Shown: piece by piece, positions 1 to 12,157 of the stretch | Numbering within the stretch: position 1 is the first letter of the stretch | Layout of the letters: each line of letters begins with the position of its first letter | NCBI GenBank assembly: GCA_014529385.2 | Contig: CM043969.1 | Span: forward strand, 30,646,946 to 30,710,945 | Direction of reading: 5' to 3' | DNA length: 64,000 nt | Source: Adiantum capillus-veneris | Lineage: Eukaryota; Streptophyta; Polypodiopsida; Polypodiales; Pteridaceae | Position numbers and translations under genes: made by a program | Notes under the pieces: model-generated | The model's database searches: none | What the model was told of the DNA's origin: nothing | The model's input: only the letters and a program-made list of their open reading frames with translations

Positions 1-174
1 AACTCCTCGAGGGTAAAAGCAAGTATGGGTGGCACTATTTTTTGCACTTTTTAGTGGTACCCTTTAAAAAGAGTGGATATCGATACTTTTTTTGCAAAAA
101 AGTATCAAAACTTGTCGACTTTATATTTTTAGATTCTACATGAAAAAATCCATCTATTGATATATAACATACTA

Positions 175-655
175 GTTTATTTTACATGTAACACATGAAG
201 ATAGGGCTTGTAAAGTGTTACCAAAGGACTATCCAAGACACCCCTTGTTGGTACCACCAATACATACTTTCACCCTCCATTGGGGTTCATTTCACATCTT
301 TGTATCCATGGTCTTTAAGGTTTATGTGCGTTGTGATTTCCATGTGCTTGAGGTATATATGATCATAACCCTAGTCTTAGACCATCTTCAATTGTCACAT
401 AAATGGTCGTCCAAGTATTATGTCGTAGTTGTTCTTCTTGCCAAAATATACTTTAGGAAAGGTATGCTCATACTCAATGCTGCAAGAAGTAGCAATTACC
501 CTCTCTAGAATCCCTAGGGATTTCTTTGTACAACCATCTATTAATTGCAATTTCATCCTTGTGGCTTTCAAGGAAAGTTTTCCCCATTTCTTCCATATCT
601 CTTTTATTGCAATTGCCACATCTGCTCCTCCGTCAAGAATTTCCATGGTTGTAAC
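175..655 (-). pseudogene. Retropepsin-like aspartic protease of gypsy element G
   Basis: Gag-pol aspartic protease, which would process the G polyprotein in virus-like particles. The minus strand shows the active-site region LDGGAD near 640, followed by an extended strand region and the closing ILGRPFM motif near 400. DGGA replaces the textbook D(S/T)GA, but DGGA is a common plant retrotransposon variant and is also present in element B here, so it is not itself a lesion. Reading past ILGRPFM toward 175 gives further homologous-looking sequence broken by several stops. The domain is recognisable but dead. Confidence 0.7.
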
Positions 656-1989
656 ACCTTGAAACTCAACAAGAAGCGTAGTATTTTCATCCTCTCCTTC
701 ATAATACTCTCCTACCTTGTTTAAGGGTAATAGCTGCGTGTTTAGCTGAGGCTTTTCCAGCTCTTTGATCCCGTCTTGTATCTGTGAAGTTGTATCTTTT
801 ACACCAAACTTCTCTAAGCATTTTTCAACTATCTCCTACATGCTTACTTGTATTTGGAAAGCCTACCTAGCATAATGGTGCAAGTCATAGGTGTAGACAA
901 TATGACTATCAATCCTTTAGACTCCATCACTTTTTTTGAGGAGAGTCTTTTTAATAGGACTTATTTTACATCAGAATTTACTTCATACTCTCTAATGTAA
1001 GAGGGTAAGGTTATCAAAGATTCGGGTTGTCTATCTTATGATCTTATAGATCCTTTATGCCCCCAATATAAATGAATATCTAGAACTGCTTGAGATCCTG
1101 CCTTGAATTCCTCAATAGGAAGAATAAATACATCCCTACCTTTATTGGTATGGTTAAATCTTTGACACAGCTCATTTTCCTTGTTTTCTTTCTTTATTTG
1201 TTTCCAAAGTTCATCTACGCCATTGTCTTCTATGTATATATCTTAGTTATGATAGGATGGAAACCTTCACATGCTTGATCTATGGTATTCATCACTATTC
1301 TTGGCTTTTTAATTAACTTCATGGGTTCTAATTCAGCTTTGGGAATCTCATTTGCCTTTCGAGACTTGTGTCTTGGTGGGACCACTAGTGTTGGATCTGG
1401 AACCTCTATCCAACCCTTTGGTTTTATTATCCGTGGCTCTAACAAAGCTTGGGTATTTGGAACGTCTTCTGACACATCTCGAGCCTTTGATTTTCCAACT
1501 CAGTGTATGGTATGTCATCCATCTTTGTTTCTAAGTTTGGTTATTCTTAAGCCATGCCTCATAACCTTTCCTAAGTGCATCTAGAGGTTCATTCACTTTT
1601 CAAGAAGTATAGATCCTCTCAATCATTCAATTTTTAGTTCCTCATTCTTCTTAGGATCTATGACTTTTGGTATTTCCAACCTAGGAATAGTTTGACTTTC
1701 AAGTCTTTTCAATATGTCCCATGTTTGTTTTAGTTCATCAACTGGGCTCTCTCTTCAGGTTCCTTCCTAGATTTCATGCGTGCTTTTGTATCCTTAAAAG
1801 TGTTTCATTGAATTTTCCGTTCAAGACTAGGTGCATATGTTCTTCCGTTTCTTTTTGAGCTCGCACTCTTGTGAAAAACTTGTATGGGTATCACCGGTTC
1901 AATTTTAGAACCACTACTTGACAGGATTGCCTCTAATGTGTTCAACATTGTTTTCATCGTTTTATTTGGTTGTTTTTTCTGCAACCATT

Positions 1990-2958
1990 AATCACATGAG
2001 TGATGCCACAATTTGGAAAGTATACATTCACTCTAATGATATCTGTATGAGGACAATATTTCATAAGGTGGTCACTACCACACTTGTATCACAATCCTAA
2101 TGGTTGTCAAGGCGCTCTTGGAGATTCTCTCTATTGATAGGTAGGCCTTTGTCGTTCTAAGCCACCATTGGCTATCAACAATAATGTTATCTCATTCAAG
2201 TTCTAGCTACCTTATCATGTAGCATGAGTTGTTATTACTGGTCCAACATTCCCAATCAAGCTCCAAGGTTTTGGCGCTTTTGGCTCTTTGGGTGGATAAT
2301 ATGTTGAACTAGCCATATATCCACTTGGTTCTTCGCAATATAATGGCATAGGCACTAAGTCTTGTTCCTTCGGTTATTCTACAATGCTGCATACCCACTA
2401 TTGCTTATTGGTCTTGGTCGTGGGAGAGGTGGTTATTTCCCGAGAATTGTTTGTGGTTGTTCAACTCCTACTAGCCCTGGTAAATTTCCTGTAATATATC
2501 TAGTCATTGATGGTACATGAGGAGGTGCTACTTGGGTTGGTGGGGCATACTGTTGCTCACTCATCCTTGTTGTAGTAACACTCTTTCATCGCATGATTTG
2601 CCCCTTTTTGTTTGATGGCACACTACTTAGTTTCCTTAGCATGTGGCTTAGAAAACGGGATTATCCTTTTGAGCACTTCTTTAATAAGTTGCTCTTGACT
2701 TACAATTGTCTCTCTCTTCTGAGATGATTTTGTGGACTTTGTTTCACTATGCTACGATGAAGAATCATCATCTAATTCTTTTTAGTCACCTTCCTTGTAG
2801 ACAACACAATTGTGTACTAGGTATAGGGCTTCTTTGGTCAACTCGTTTAAAGCTGAGCTCTTTTTCATATGAAAGTACTTTTGAAGGTCTGCATTCTTCA
2901 GACCTTGGATAAATACAAACATGAGTCTAGACTGTGTTGCTAGCTCTTCCATATAGAC
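1990..2958 (-). pseudogene. Gag C-terminal part of element G with broken zinc knuckle
   Basis: Third and last piece of the G gag. Just left of the element A junction the minus strand encodes a gag-like stretch around the motif FIQGLKN (about 2880-2950), then a Ser/Lys-rich tail with in-frame stops. At about 2057-2098 it encodes a CX2CX4HX4C nucleocapsid knuckle read as (stop)-YKCGSDHLMKYC. The first Cys codon has become TGA, so the RNA-binding knuckle is destroyed. This piece pairs with the gag segments at 35104-35279 and 37786-38010. Confidence 0.72.
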
Positions 2959-2964
2959 AATTTT

Positions 2965-3275
2965 TGTTAACCCTTACGGATACCCTATCACCTTCAATTG
3001 ATGCATATTATTTATTTGATTGAGTCATGGGCCATGCTTGTCAGTACAATAGGTGTGTAGGTGAATGCCAATGAGAGGTGTACCACTTATCTTATTTTTA
3101 CAGTAGTTTTGCAATAGTTAGTCACTATGGGCATCCATGCGTGAATGGGTCAAACTCTTATAAAAGGTCCATTTTACCTAAAAATCCTCATTCACTGAGG
3201 TGTAAGATAAGCAGTGCTCTTGCTCCATCTCTCTCTCCTTATCCTTCGTGTGCTCATAGGTGTGTGTGTATGCTT

Positions 3276-3333
<58 letters not shown>

Positions 3334-3570
3334 GTGGGATTGAGCATTGCAGCGGCAAGGCGGAGGCGAGGCGGTTGAGAGCGGCATTGACAATGTCTCC
3401 TTCTTCTTTGCATCACAAGATCCTTCACAACAAAATCATTGAGTAGTGAGTGACACACCCCTGCCCCTTTGAGCTTTCTAGGCTCTTCTAGTGTGTGTTT
3501 GCAGTCTTTTGAACCTCACACATAGTGCACATGCAAGTTTCCAGCTTTGACACGTACGACAAAGCATACA
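2965..3570 (+). repeat. 5' LTR of element A
   Basis: A 606-bp LTR starting TGTTAACCC and ending ACA. It aligns with 34516-35097 from the first base: a shared TGCATATTATTTATTTGATTG block about 35 bp in, then the shared region around TTGCTCCATCTCT, then the 3' part around TTTGACA. Many differences are C/T or G/A transitions. It contains a (GA)n tract running into a 35-base G run that the 3' LTR lacks. Confidence 0.82.
3276..3332. repeat. (GA)n followed by a 35-base G homopolymer
   Basis: Alternating GA from about 3276 to 3297, then G only from 3298 to 3332. The matching place in the 3' LTR of A reads a short GA tract followed by GGTGTGTGTG, so the G run is private to this copy. It produces glycine- or proline-rich open frames on both strands that are not genes. 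Confidence 0.95.
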
Positions 3571-3574
3571 TTTT

Positions 3575-3592
3575 TGGTGCCACTACCAGGGA
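3575..3592 (+). promoter_or_regulatory. Primer-binding site of element A, tRNA-Asp-like
   Basis: TGGTGCCACTACCAGGGA starts four bases after the 5' LTR. The complement of a plant tRNA-Asp 3' end, used by Athila-type elements, is TGGCGCCGTTGCCGGGGA. Most of the differences are C-to-T or G-to-A at what would be CpG sites, as expected from deamination of methylated DNA. The tRNA assignment rests on recalled sequence. Confidence 0.6.
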
Positions 3593-4941
3593 TTCCTTGA
3601 ATTAAGCTTGAGGAGCACTCACTGCTACCTCTAGAAGCCTTTCTTCCATCTGTTTTTTGTTTTTTGTTGTGTTGTGTGAGAACTATTAAGTGGCTGCAAT
3701 GGACAGATTAGCAGGTTTTTGTTAGATACTTCAAGTGACCGTAAAGGATAGATTAGCAGGTTTTTGTCATCTTTTGTTAAGTGGTTTTAAGCTGTGTTAG
3801 TGTTGCATTGGATTGTTTTTGTTGATTTTGCAAGATTTGTAATCTGCAGGTGTTAGTAGATCTGTTAATGAGTGAAGACGGTGAGAAGTAGAGTAGACAA
3901 TGAGTAGTAGAGTTGACTGTATGTGAGTTTGCAGTGTACTCTGTTAGACAGTGTGTTAGCAAAGGTAGTTAGTGCTAATTAGCTGTTAATTAGATGCAAG
4001 GAGGTTAGAGAGAGCTCCTAGGAGCTAATGTGCACGCATGGGAGCTCAACGTCCACGCGATGACAAAATCCTCAAAAATGTTTTTTATTTTTATTTTTTA
4101 ATAAATAGAACTAAAAGAAAAACACTAAAAAATATTGAGACCAAAACCCAAAACAAAAAAGAAAAAAAAAAAGATTTTAAAGAGTCAGGATTGGGATCTT
4201 TGCCGAAGCCCAAGCCTCGGTCTTATGATATACTATACACACTACTTTGTATATAAAGAATAGGACCTCAAGTGAAGAGAGGGCATGTGGGACAAGTTCC
4301 TCAAGTCCTGCACTATCCCCTTCACACTCACCCTTTGGACTTACTAAATCTAGCGCCCTCCCCACATAGGAAAAGACTACTTTTAGGATTTCGAGGGCTA
4401 TACGCAACCAAATCGGGGCTTGTAAAGCATGACACATCCCCCTAGCAAAGATACTCATTTTGAGCTATCACACACCATATTCCGTGGCTTGGTTTTAAAA
4501 AAAACCAAAAATAACAAAAAATTGGGTTATAAACACCTAAAAAACTAGGTGAGTGGCCTTTATGGGAACTCACCAACACCTCTAGAGTGTTAGAGTCACA
4601 TGCACCTACGCTCGGGTCGTGTGCTAGAAGATGAGCACATAGAGAGAATCTTTGTTTACGTGGACACTCATTATTCCTCTACCTTAGGCTCTAGGCCCTT
4701 AGTGACTCTTCCTCTGACTACAAGAACTTCATGGAGGGTCACCTAATTCCTAATCCTAATAGATCAAGCGAATACATGCATGCCATGAGCCCATGGTGTA
4801 GGCCAAGCATGCTTAGCTGCTTGAAGGAAACCTTTAGTAGAACCACTGGCTTCAAACATGGAGCTAATGATTGAAATGAGGGTGTTGGGGAAGTAAATTT
4901 GCCATTCATGACAAACATATATCCCATGCTATTGGAGAATG
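3593..4941. other. Untranslated-looking interior of element A
   Basis: No convincing coding sequence. A local imperfect duplication around AGATTAGCAGGTTTTTGT lies at about 3703-3770. An A-rich stretch with long runs of A lies at about 4080-4175. Short open frames on both strands here show no motif. Confidence 0.5.
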
Positions 4942-5763
4942 GGCACGTGATTACTCCATTCACTGCACCCCTGAATCTTTAGAGCTATTCCCCTCCGAGG
5001 TTATATTACCTGATGGTATAAGACTTGCCAAGCTCCAAGAGGTTGAGTGGTATATCATTGCGGATAGGGAAAAGGAAATTGAGAGCTTACGTAGGGTAGA
5101 TCAAAGGAGAGACCTAAAAGAGAAAGCCCCTATATCAACATCCATGCCATGAAAGCAATCGATTACTCCTGAATTAAAAACCACTAAGGGTCAACCCATA
5201 GAGAGCCACATTGCATCTAATTCAAAGGACAACTCTAGCAGCTCAATCCTAGATCAAGCGTTCCTAAATGAGAACTGGTAGTACAAAATATAAACGAAAA
5301 CTCTAATCAACCTATACACAGGTTACATCTATCATGTGGGATGGTCAGATGTCCTACAATCCACAACTGGTGCTACTAGTGTAGAGGATCAACAACAAAG
5401 ATTTTGTGAGGTCATCCATAAGGTTATTGAGCTAGAGAGACAGAACAAGGAGATCCACATGTCTTCAATGGGTCTCATGAGATTATTGGATACAAGTAGG
5501 CTAAACATCCAACCTTATTGCAAATGGACACTCCCTCAGTAAGTCCGTTGGATCCTCGAGATATTGTTTCGCTAGGGGTCTCAGTACAATACGAGCCCAC
5601 AAGTGATAGCTTTACCTTTCCAAGTCTAGGTCATCTTTCTCTTGATGACACCATGGCTACTGTTTTGGTTCATCAACACAAAGAAAACTCAACTGGAATA
5701 CTACTCTTGAGCTCACATAACTCAAATTTGTATTTAGATATAGCAAGTGATACACAAATATAA
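4942..5763 (+). pseudogene. Unrecognised coding remnant inside element A
   Basis: The plus strand reads openly with few stops. First comes about 70 codons rich in charged residues (4945-5150, motif RLAKLQEVEWYIIADREKEI), then a stop and another 35 codons. A second part at 5336-5763 needs one frame change near 5515-5520. It includes LDPRDIVSLGVSVQYEP and a Ser/Thr-rich end. The density of open codons and the amphipathic charged segment suggest an old gag-like or extra ORF of A. I recognise no domain, so function is not assigned. Confidence 0.35.
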
Positions 5764-5989
5764 CTCAAATCCATTATATTCATCAATAAAGAACTACAAA
5801 CTCAACCCATTTTCATCTGGATCCATGCATGCATATAGTAAGCTTATATGTTTTCTTCACCTAAATATGGTTATAACAACCTCAATCTTGGAATACAACT
5901 AGCTATTAAATATCCGATTTACTAAAATCCAACTGCCCATAATCCAATCTACTACAATTGGGCAAAGCATACTTAACTAACTATCAGAC

Positions 5990-8100
5990 TACGTATCCGA
6001 TTGATCAACAAACTGACATGCAATTGTGCCTGTCAACACATGGCATGACCTAATGGTGGATTTCTGAGAAATGTGACTTGAATTCGTCCATCCCTTGATA
6101 AAAAAGACTCTAGACAGTAGAATCAGGTTTAACAACATCTTCACAGAGATTTTTAGATGTTGGTTCCAACATAACATGATCTTTCAACACCTTAGCATAT
6201 CTTGTATTCCAACATTCTAAATAACTTCAAACACGTGCTCAGGTTCAACCTTCATTGGATCCTCATCAGCACTTGACTTTGAAATTTATCATCTATCTCC
6301 AAAGTTTGGATAGACACATCAAACAATTCCTTTTGCTCAGAATCTAGTTTAAATAACTGTGCTTCATCCCCGTGGAGACCCTGCATTTTGTATTCCTCAA
6401 GTTGCTATAAACAAAGGTCCTTCTCCTTCTTCACTTGCTCTATCTCCTATAACAAATCATCTTCATAAGTACTCACAAAACCTTTTTTACAACTTCATAG
6501 GGATATTTGACTATAGAAGTCAATGTCTCCCTCATATCTTTCTAGACATCCTGCATTCTTTCCACTAGTTGCTGTCTCACCACATTCAAATCTCTTTCAT
6601 CAATAAGAACTCCAGTGACAGTAATCTCTTCATGAGATAAAACCAGATTCTCCAGTTCCTCCAAAGGCTTTAACCTCTGCTGCAACATTTCATTCTCAAC
6701 TTGTAATTCTGTATTTCTCACAACTATCTGTTCTAACTCAAAATTTACCTTTCCTTCAAATTCTTTGGTCCAATCCTGAAACATACATAAGGACATCTTA
6801 ACTTTAGACACTTCATGCTGATGTAGTTGCAACTGAATCATCCACTTCACCTCCTCCAACTCTAGTTTTGAGGCCTCTACTAAATCCGTTTTCTTCTGCA
6901 ATAAGACCTAAGATAATCCTTATTCTGCTACATTCTGCACCTGCTCTTCCATTTTCTGTTGTTGATGAGTAACAAAACACTACAAACCTTTTAAAATTTT
7001 GACAGCTGTAGGTACATAAAAAAAAGTAGTTTCAGATACTTTTGAAGAACCTGGCCCAGCTTAAAAAAACTCCAATGATTTAGCTACGTCCTAAATAGTA
7101 GCATCTAGCCTTAGGTATTGAGAAAATTTCTCCAATCACTTTACTAGGAGTCTCAACTTCCACATCTAGCTCCATGAAAAATTCACCTAACATCATCTTC
7201 TGGTCAGGAATGACAAAAAATTTCCTAACTTCTTCTTCAGAGTAACTAGCTGCAACTAAGTCCTGAAAAGTCTTTACTTTTTCTACTAATGTTGTAGTCA
7301 CATATGATTTCTTAGATTGTTTCCACTGAGTAGGCACCTCTTCTAGATCAATGGTCAGAGTCTTGATAGGCACAAGAACCTCACCTACATCCACCCTCAT
7401 AGAATTAGAAAATAATGCTGACAAAAATGCAAACAATCTACTGCTAGACTGAGTTTTCCTTTTGTTAGTACTGAAAAATTTTGCATGAATTTTGGCATAA
7501 AACCAATGGGTTCAACTTACCTTTCCACCACTTTCAACAAAACAAAAAGGAGAACAATTATCTTTTGACATATAATCATACTTTGCCAAAAACACACTCT
7601 TTCTAGAAACAACTTCTACAATAATCAGCATTTTTAAGCATGTAGTATTGTCTTCCTCCCTCTCTAGGACCAAATTATTTCTTTAAATCATCATCTGAAC
7701 ATTTAGGAGCTACTAAAATAGAAGTAAAAGATAGGTGAAATACCTCAGAGATTAGCCCAGGACTCAAAGTTAGCTTCTCTGAAACTGCTCCCCTTGTTTT
7801 CCTCAGTAACTCAACCTGGGTCTTTGCATAGATGTTGGCTCTCCACTGATCCCAAGATAAGTTGTAAATTCATATATGCCAATAATCTTCAACCACTTTA
7901 TATTTCTATTAGCCTGATAATTGCTTTCTACTTTAAAATTTGTGAAAGGGTCCATCAAACTCTGCAACATCTTGCTGTAAGACAAAGGATTTGCATCCTC
8001 CTTAGGTGGTAAATCAGCTTCATCCTCCGGGTCTGAGATGTCTACCCGCATGGTAGTGAGTGGCATAAAATGATAACCATCTTTTTGCAACATTTTTCAG
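5990..8100 (-). pseudogene. Coiled-coil extra ORF, fragment of family F (left copy)
   Basis: Minus-strand remnant of the same ORF found downstream of integrase in the F element at 58955-61067. Matching points, read right to left: SLMDPFT-FKV (about 7950), a KYDYMSK-like segment (about 7560), a Glu/Lys-rich coiled coil with EFEGKVNFELEQ and NTELQVE (6542-6901), and PYEVVK (about 6505). The match continues into a noncoding-looking stretch with ATCAAGGG and CACATGGCA (about 6030-6100). Several stops and frameshifts interrupt it. No integrase or polymerase of F is seen beside it, so it is an isolated fragment inside element A. Confidence 0.65.
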
Positions 8101-9194
8101 CCTAGTCAACGTCCTCTTCCTCATATGTGTATATATTTTTCTACGCGATTAAGTTATCTAGAGTAAATTCCCCCTCTTCATTTAACCTTTGTGGCGACAC
8201 ATACATTGTACTCTTCCCAAAAATGTCACCTTAGTCATATATTTATATTACCACCCTTTTCTTTTTTGCTTTGTAAATAAAAGTAAGCATACAATAACCA
8301 ACTATCTACCCCCAAAATTTCTTACCTCTTGTGAATTAGTAGTAGAAAAATAATATATCCATCTTCCATCCCATATAAATAAATTACCATGGAAAATCAA
8401 CTCTCCACTTGTCTTTACCAAAGATTATGGTCCATCTCTACAAGTCTTCTATGCCCCCTACATAGGTGGCCCAATATCTCTTAAGAATATACATATAGTT
8501 TTTCTCCTTTCAAAAAGACTCAAATTATATATTCTTTTCACAAGAAAATAATATTGGGCCCTCCTCTATTTGTTTAAGCATCATAACCTTTTGAAAAAGT
8601 ATGATTCCCCTTGGATGCATACAAGCAAAGGGCCCATACAAGAAGACTTGGAAGCAAAAGGTTCCCTAGCCTAGTGTGGACCTTCCAAACCGAATTCCTT
8701 GGTGCATGGGCATGAAGAATAGTCCAAATTCATATCAAACATGTTGAGAAGGTCAAATTTGCCTTTTGAAGCATGTCATTCCGAGCTACAGGTAAAAAGT
8801 TATGGTCAAAATAGTGTAAATCTGTTAGATTTGCAGCAAAAGGGAATTGTAAATCAAGTAAATCAAGAGGGAGAGATCTTATTTTTCCCCTACTCATCTT
8901 CTAGAAGAGCAATGAGTGTTCAAGGTCACTTGCATGTGATGGGACCAACCTAAAGATGCTTTCTAAATGCCAAGACATACAAGTTGAGATACCCCGTAGG
9001 AGCCACCCGTAGGGCCTCATGGTGGGGCCCACCTACATTATGCACCCCTATGGAGCCTTCATGGTCTAAAATGATATTTTTGGTGAATAAATAGTCCCTT
9101 TTATGTCCAATATTCAATGAGTGGTCAAAGGACACTTAATTAGGGCTAATCACTCACCGTAATTAAGTGTAGCATAATCCCACTCCTACACAAC

Positions 9195-9203
9195 TATAAA
9201 TAG
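9195..9203 (+). promoter_or_regulatory. TATA box of an LTR-like unit
   Basis: TATAAATAG followed by a run of C and a pyrimidine-rich leader, the same arrangement as in the B-family LTRs at 15392, 23848 and 36966. Function inferred from resemblance only. Confidence 0.45.
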
Positions 9204-9638
9204 CCCCCCTTGGAGAGACTCAAGGACACACACCTATATTTTCAACTTCATGTTGTTTCTTGATCAATAGTAGAGAAAACCCCAACTCTCCCTCTTTCAC
9301 ATCCTCCCTCCTAACCCTGCTCTTTGGAGGAAGTGCAACTCTATCCTCCACTCTTTCTATTCTACAATCTCTTACTCCATCAACCCAATAAATCATTTGT
9401 AGCACCTCAATAACTTATAAATACATCATGATCTCTCTCATGGTTATGTTAATGATCATTAAATCATCTTCAAAACTTTCAAGTGTCGCAATTCGTGATG
9501 GTTAGCCAACGCCTGTCCTCCCCTTAAAAGGTGTGCGAGAAATCAAGTAAGTGTTCTATTCTCAATTTACCATTGGTTTGTTTCTCCACACTTATTCAAT
9601 TGGTCTAAAGAAATTTCTCACTCCAACTCTCTTTTTCT

Positions 9639-10298
9639 TCAATACATATGCATGTGGCTACCTCTCATGGTGATTTTATTTGTGTCACGGCATTGCATAG
9701 ATGGAGATGAGCTCTCTATGCAAAGTGTGTTAGTTTGATGTAAGTGATTCTCTTGTGTATTTGAGAGGCAAGTCTTGTGCGCATGATTTTTTGATGAGTG
9801 CTTGAGAGAGGAGTTTGGATGTATTATGGGTATTCTTATGGGGAGAAGGTGAATGCTATTCCACAAATTGCATATTTCATTTGATGCACGGCATTGGGTT
9901 TCATAATCGTTGATGGTGTTCAAGTGTCCAAAGTGTATATAGAGTAAGGGGGTTTTCAAAGTGTGTTGCTTGAGTGGGTGAGTGCAAGTGTTATTTTGAT
10001 TGGTTTCCTTCTCCACTCCCAAAAGAAGGTGGTGCCCTAAGTAGTGTGCGTACCTCTTTACAAACATTTTGTGAGGGTAGGCCCATTGGTTTGGGTTTAG
10101 AGGCCCCATTTCAAAAAGCTCGCCCTCAGTAGCTCCTTTCCTCCGCGGTCGCAACTTGCAAGGTTTTCCATGATCATCATCAGGGGAAGGCTTCATAGCT
10201 GGAGCGGGTTTAGTTCTCGGCATGGTGGGTGTAAAGGGCCAAGAAACCTTGAAATATTGGTGTGGGTACATGCAGGACCGATGGGCATGATTAGTCAC
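9639..10298 (-). other. Uncharacterised 219-codon open frame
   Basis: An uninterrupted minus-strand frame opposite the LTR-like unit. Its N-terminal third is Pro/Lys/Arg-rich (contains PCKLRPRRKGATEGELFEMG). The rest is His/Asn/Thr-rich with low complexity. No domain is recognised. It may be fortuitous, given that it overlaps plus-strand regulatory-looking sequence, and I give no function. Confidence 0.2.
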
Positions 10299-10415
10299 AC
10301 AAACACACTTTCAAGGGACAGCAAGTGCGGTGATTGATCCTTCCCTCACATTCATAATAACGCTTAGTGGAGAATAATTCTCACACTAAGAGTGGAATGG
10401 AGACACACACAATGA

Positions 10416-10862
10416 TGTCATGCCATGGCACGTTCATAATGTGAAATTAAAGTATCTACCTTAGTCTTAATGTTTATGATGTGTGGGACCAAATGCTACA
10501 ATGTACAGTGTGATATATGCAAAAATGAATGTCACGGTTGCAGTCGTGTACATACCTTACCGGGCGGGCGAGACCTACACGTGGCACCATGGAATGATTT
10601 TTTACATAAATACATTCCTAATTTTCTTTGGGAGTTTACAAATGTCAAGTGTTTCAAAGTGGCATGCTCGTTTTGCCTAGAAAGTTCAATGCGCACAATC
10701 TTGGCAAAAAATAGCAGGTTTCGTGCGCTGGCATGAAAGATGTATCCAAAGTGATTACCAAGTGGGAAAATGAGGTTCAACATGAAATTTGAGCCCAATG
10801 GTAATTTTTCACAATTTAGGAAATTTTCCCAACTCGTTTGGGCTTTTTACGGACAAAAAGTG
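10416..10862 (+). repeat. 5' LTR of element D
   Basis: 447 bp starting TGTCATGCCATGGCACG. It aligns base for base over most of its length with 26337-26781, including TGTGGGACCAAATGCTAC and GGTTTCGTGCGCTGGC. The true 3' end is uncertain: an A-rich stretch with repeated GCCTAAAA/AGCTCAAAA words follows to about 10935. Confidence 0.8.
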
Positions 10863-10959
10863 ACATTTTTGGGCTAGAAATGGCCTAAAAATGATCAAAA
10901 ATAGCCTAAAACTGCTCAAAATAGCTCAAAATTCCACATCAATGATGCTGGTGTTGTTG

Positions 10960-12157
10960 CTCAAGCTGTGTGGGAATTTTTAGATCCAAGAATGATCTCA
11001 TTTGGGTACATGATCAAGGAGATACAGCCATTCCTTTACAGGGTGCTAGTGCAATCCCGTGCTGCTTCCACTACATGGTTGAGGCTGTGAGGTCTCCAAT
11101 TAGGGTAATAAAAAATGTGGGTATAGGGCCAAGTGTCGATGAGTTTGCAGAGGCATTTGCAGGAAGGGCAATATATTCTATGGGAGATTTGTAGTCAGGG
11201 TATGATCAGTTCCAACAAGCAATGGAAAGCAGGGACTTGACCACCATGAGGGCACCCTTGGGTTTAGTAAGGCTGTGCACCTTACCTTAGGGGGCAATGA
11301 ATTCAGTTGCACACATGATGAATGTTATGAACAAAGTCCTACGTGACTTCATACCGCAAACTAGAATGCCTTTCCTTGATGATGTGCCAATCAAAGGATG
11401 TGATGTAAGTGATAAAGATGTGACTCTAACCATATCAACGATTGTGATAATATCTTGTCAAGGTTGGAAGAGGTGAACCTTACCTTGTTTGGCCAAAAGT
11501 CAGTGTTTGGTGTGAATGAAGTTCTTATTGTGGGACATATGTGCGGGCCATATGGTAGAAGGCGTTATTCTGCAAAGATTGATGTAATCCAGAGAATGAA
11601 AGAGAAATGTATAAATGTCATTGAGGTTCGAAAGTTCTTGGGTGCATGCGTGTTTTATGTGATCTGGATCCCGCATTATGCACATGTAGCAGAGGCTTTG
11701 TATCAGCTTTTGAGAAAGAACAAAAAGTTTCAATGGGAAGAAATGCATACCCATGCCATGAGGAAATTAAAGAAGTTGTTGCCTATGTCTCCAACGTTGA
11801 CAAAAGCAAACTATGAATGTGGAAGATATGTAATTGTGACAGTGGATACTAGCCCCACAGGAATTGGATGGGCGATTGGGCAAGATGATAATGATGGCAA
11901 GAGATATGTGGTGAGGTTTGGAGCAAAAGTCCTAAGTGCTCGTCAAAGCAACTATCCACAGGTAAAAAGAGAGTTATGGGGAGTAGTCACAACTTTGAAA
12001 TGTGACAAAGAGTATTTGATAGGAGAAAATGTAATAATGGAGACTGATTGTTTACCCCTTCTTGGAATGATAACAAGTTGCTCAACTCCTGACATTGCTA
12101 TGCTGAGATGGATTGCCTACATAAAGTCCTTGAATCTAGAATTCAAGCATATTGGAG
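10960..12157 (+). pseudogene. Reverse transcriptase and RNase H of element D, 3' part cut off
   Basis: RNA-dependent DNA polymerase plus RNase H, which would copy D RNA into DNA. Visible in order: a palm segment with VDEFAEAFAGRAIYS (about 11135), RDLTTMRAPLGL (about 11235), NSVAHMM, the catalytic MPFLDDVPIKGC (about 11370-11400), then after a frame change near 11430-11455 the connection and RNase H with TVDTSPTGIGWAIGQDD, ARQSNYPQVKRELW and METDCLPLL. Stops at 11192 and about 11287 interrupt the palm. The frame ends where B begins, after LEFKHI; the RNase H tail resumes at 24684. FLDD-PIKG and the wording around it are unlike usual plant Ty3/gypsy and recall fungal elements. Confidence 0.72.

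Larger units (their letters stand above)
1..2964 (-). mobile_element. Ty3/gypsy element G, left part (gag C-terminus to protease)
   Basis: Degenerate minus-strand Ty3/gypsy sequence. Read right to left it gives the end of gag, a zinc knuckle, a linker and a retropepsin domain, and it runs off the left edge before reverse transcriptase. The rest of its gag lies beyond 35104, because the 32-kb element A inserted at 2964/2965. The linker between about 700 and 1990 has short minus-strand open stretches rich in Lys, Pro and Glu (for example 1230-1475) but no domain I recognise. Element class is well supported; lineage is not determined. Confidence 0.75.
8101..10415 (+). other. LTR-like stretch with TATA box and polyadenylation-type signal
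   Basis: No clear gene. The stretch has LTR-like layout: TATAAATAG at 9195, an AATAAA about 190 bp downstream (near 9388), and a TGGTGCCCTAAG sequence at 10030 that could be a degraded primer site. I could not find a partner copy in the window or define TG...CA ends, so LTR identity is tentative. 8101-8700 shows nothing I can name. Confidence 0.35.

Noticed and set aside
395-646. DGGA in the protease taken as an inactivating change
   Set aside because: The same DGGA occurs in element B, and it is a known plant gag-pol variant, so it is not evidence of loss.
3078-3458. Glycine-rich and proline-rich open frames on both strands
   Set aside because: Produced by the GA/G microsatellite in the A 5' LTR; no support outside the repeat.
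10470-10798. Cys-rich open frame MFMMCGTKCYNVQCDIC in the D LTR
   Set aside because: Lies wholly inside the LTR. The 3' LTR copy (26391-26660) carries only a similar frame with changes that do not preserve the Cys pattern.
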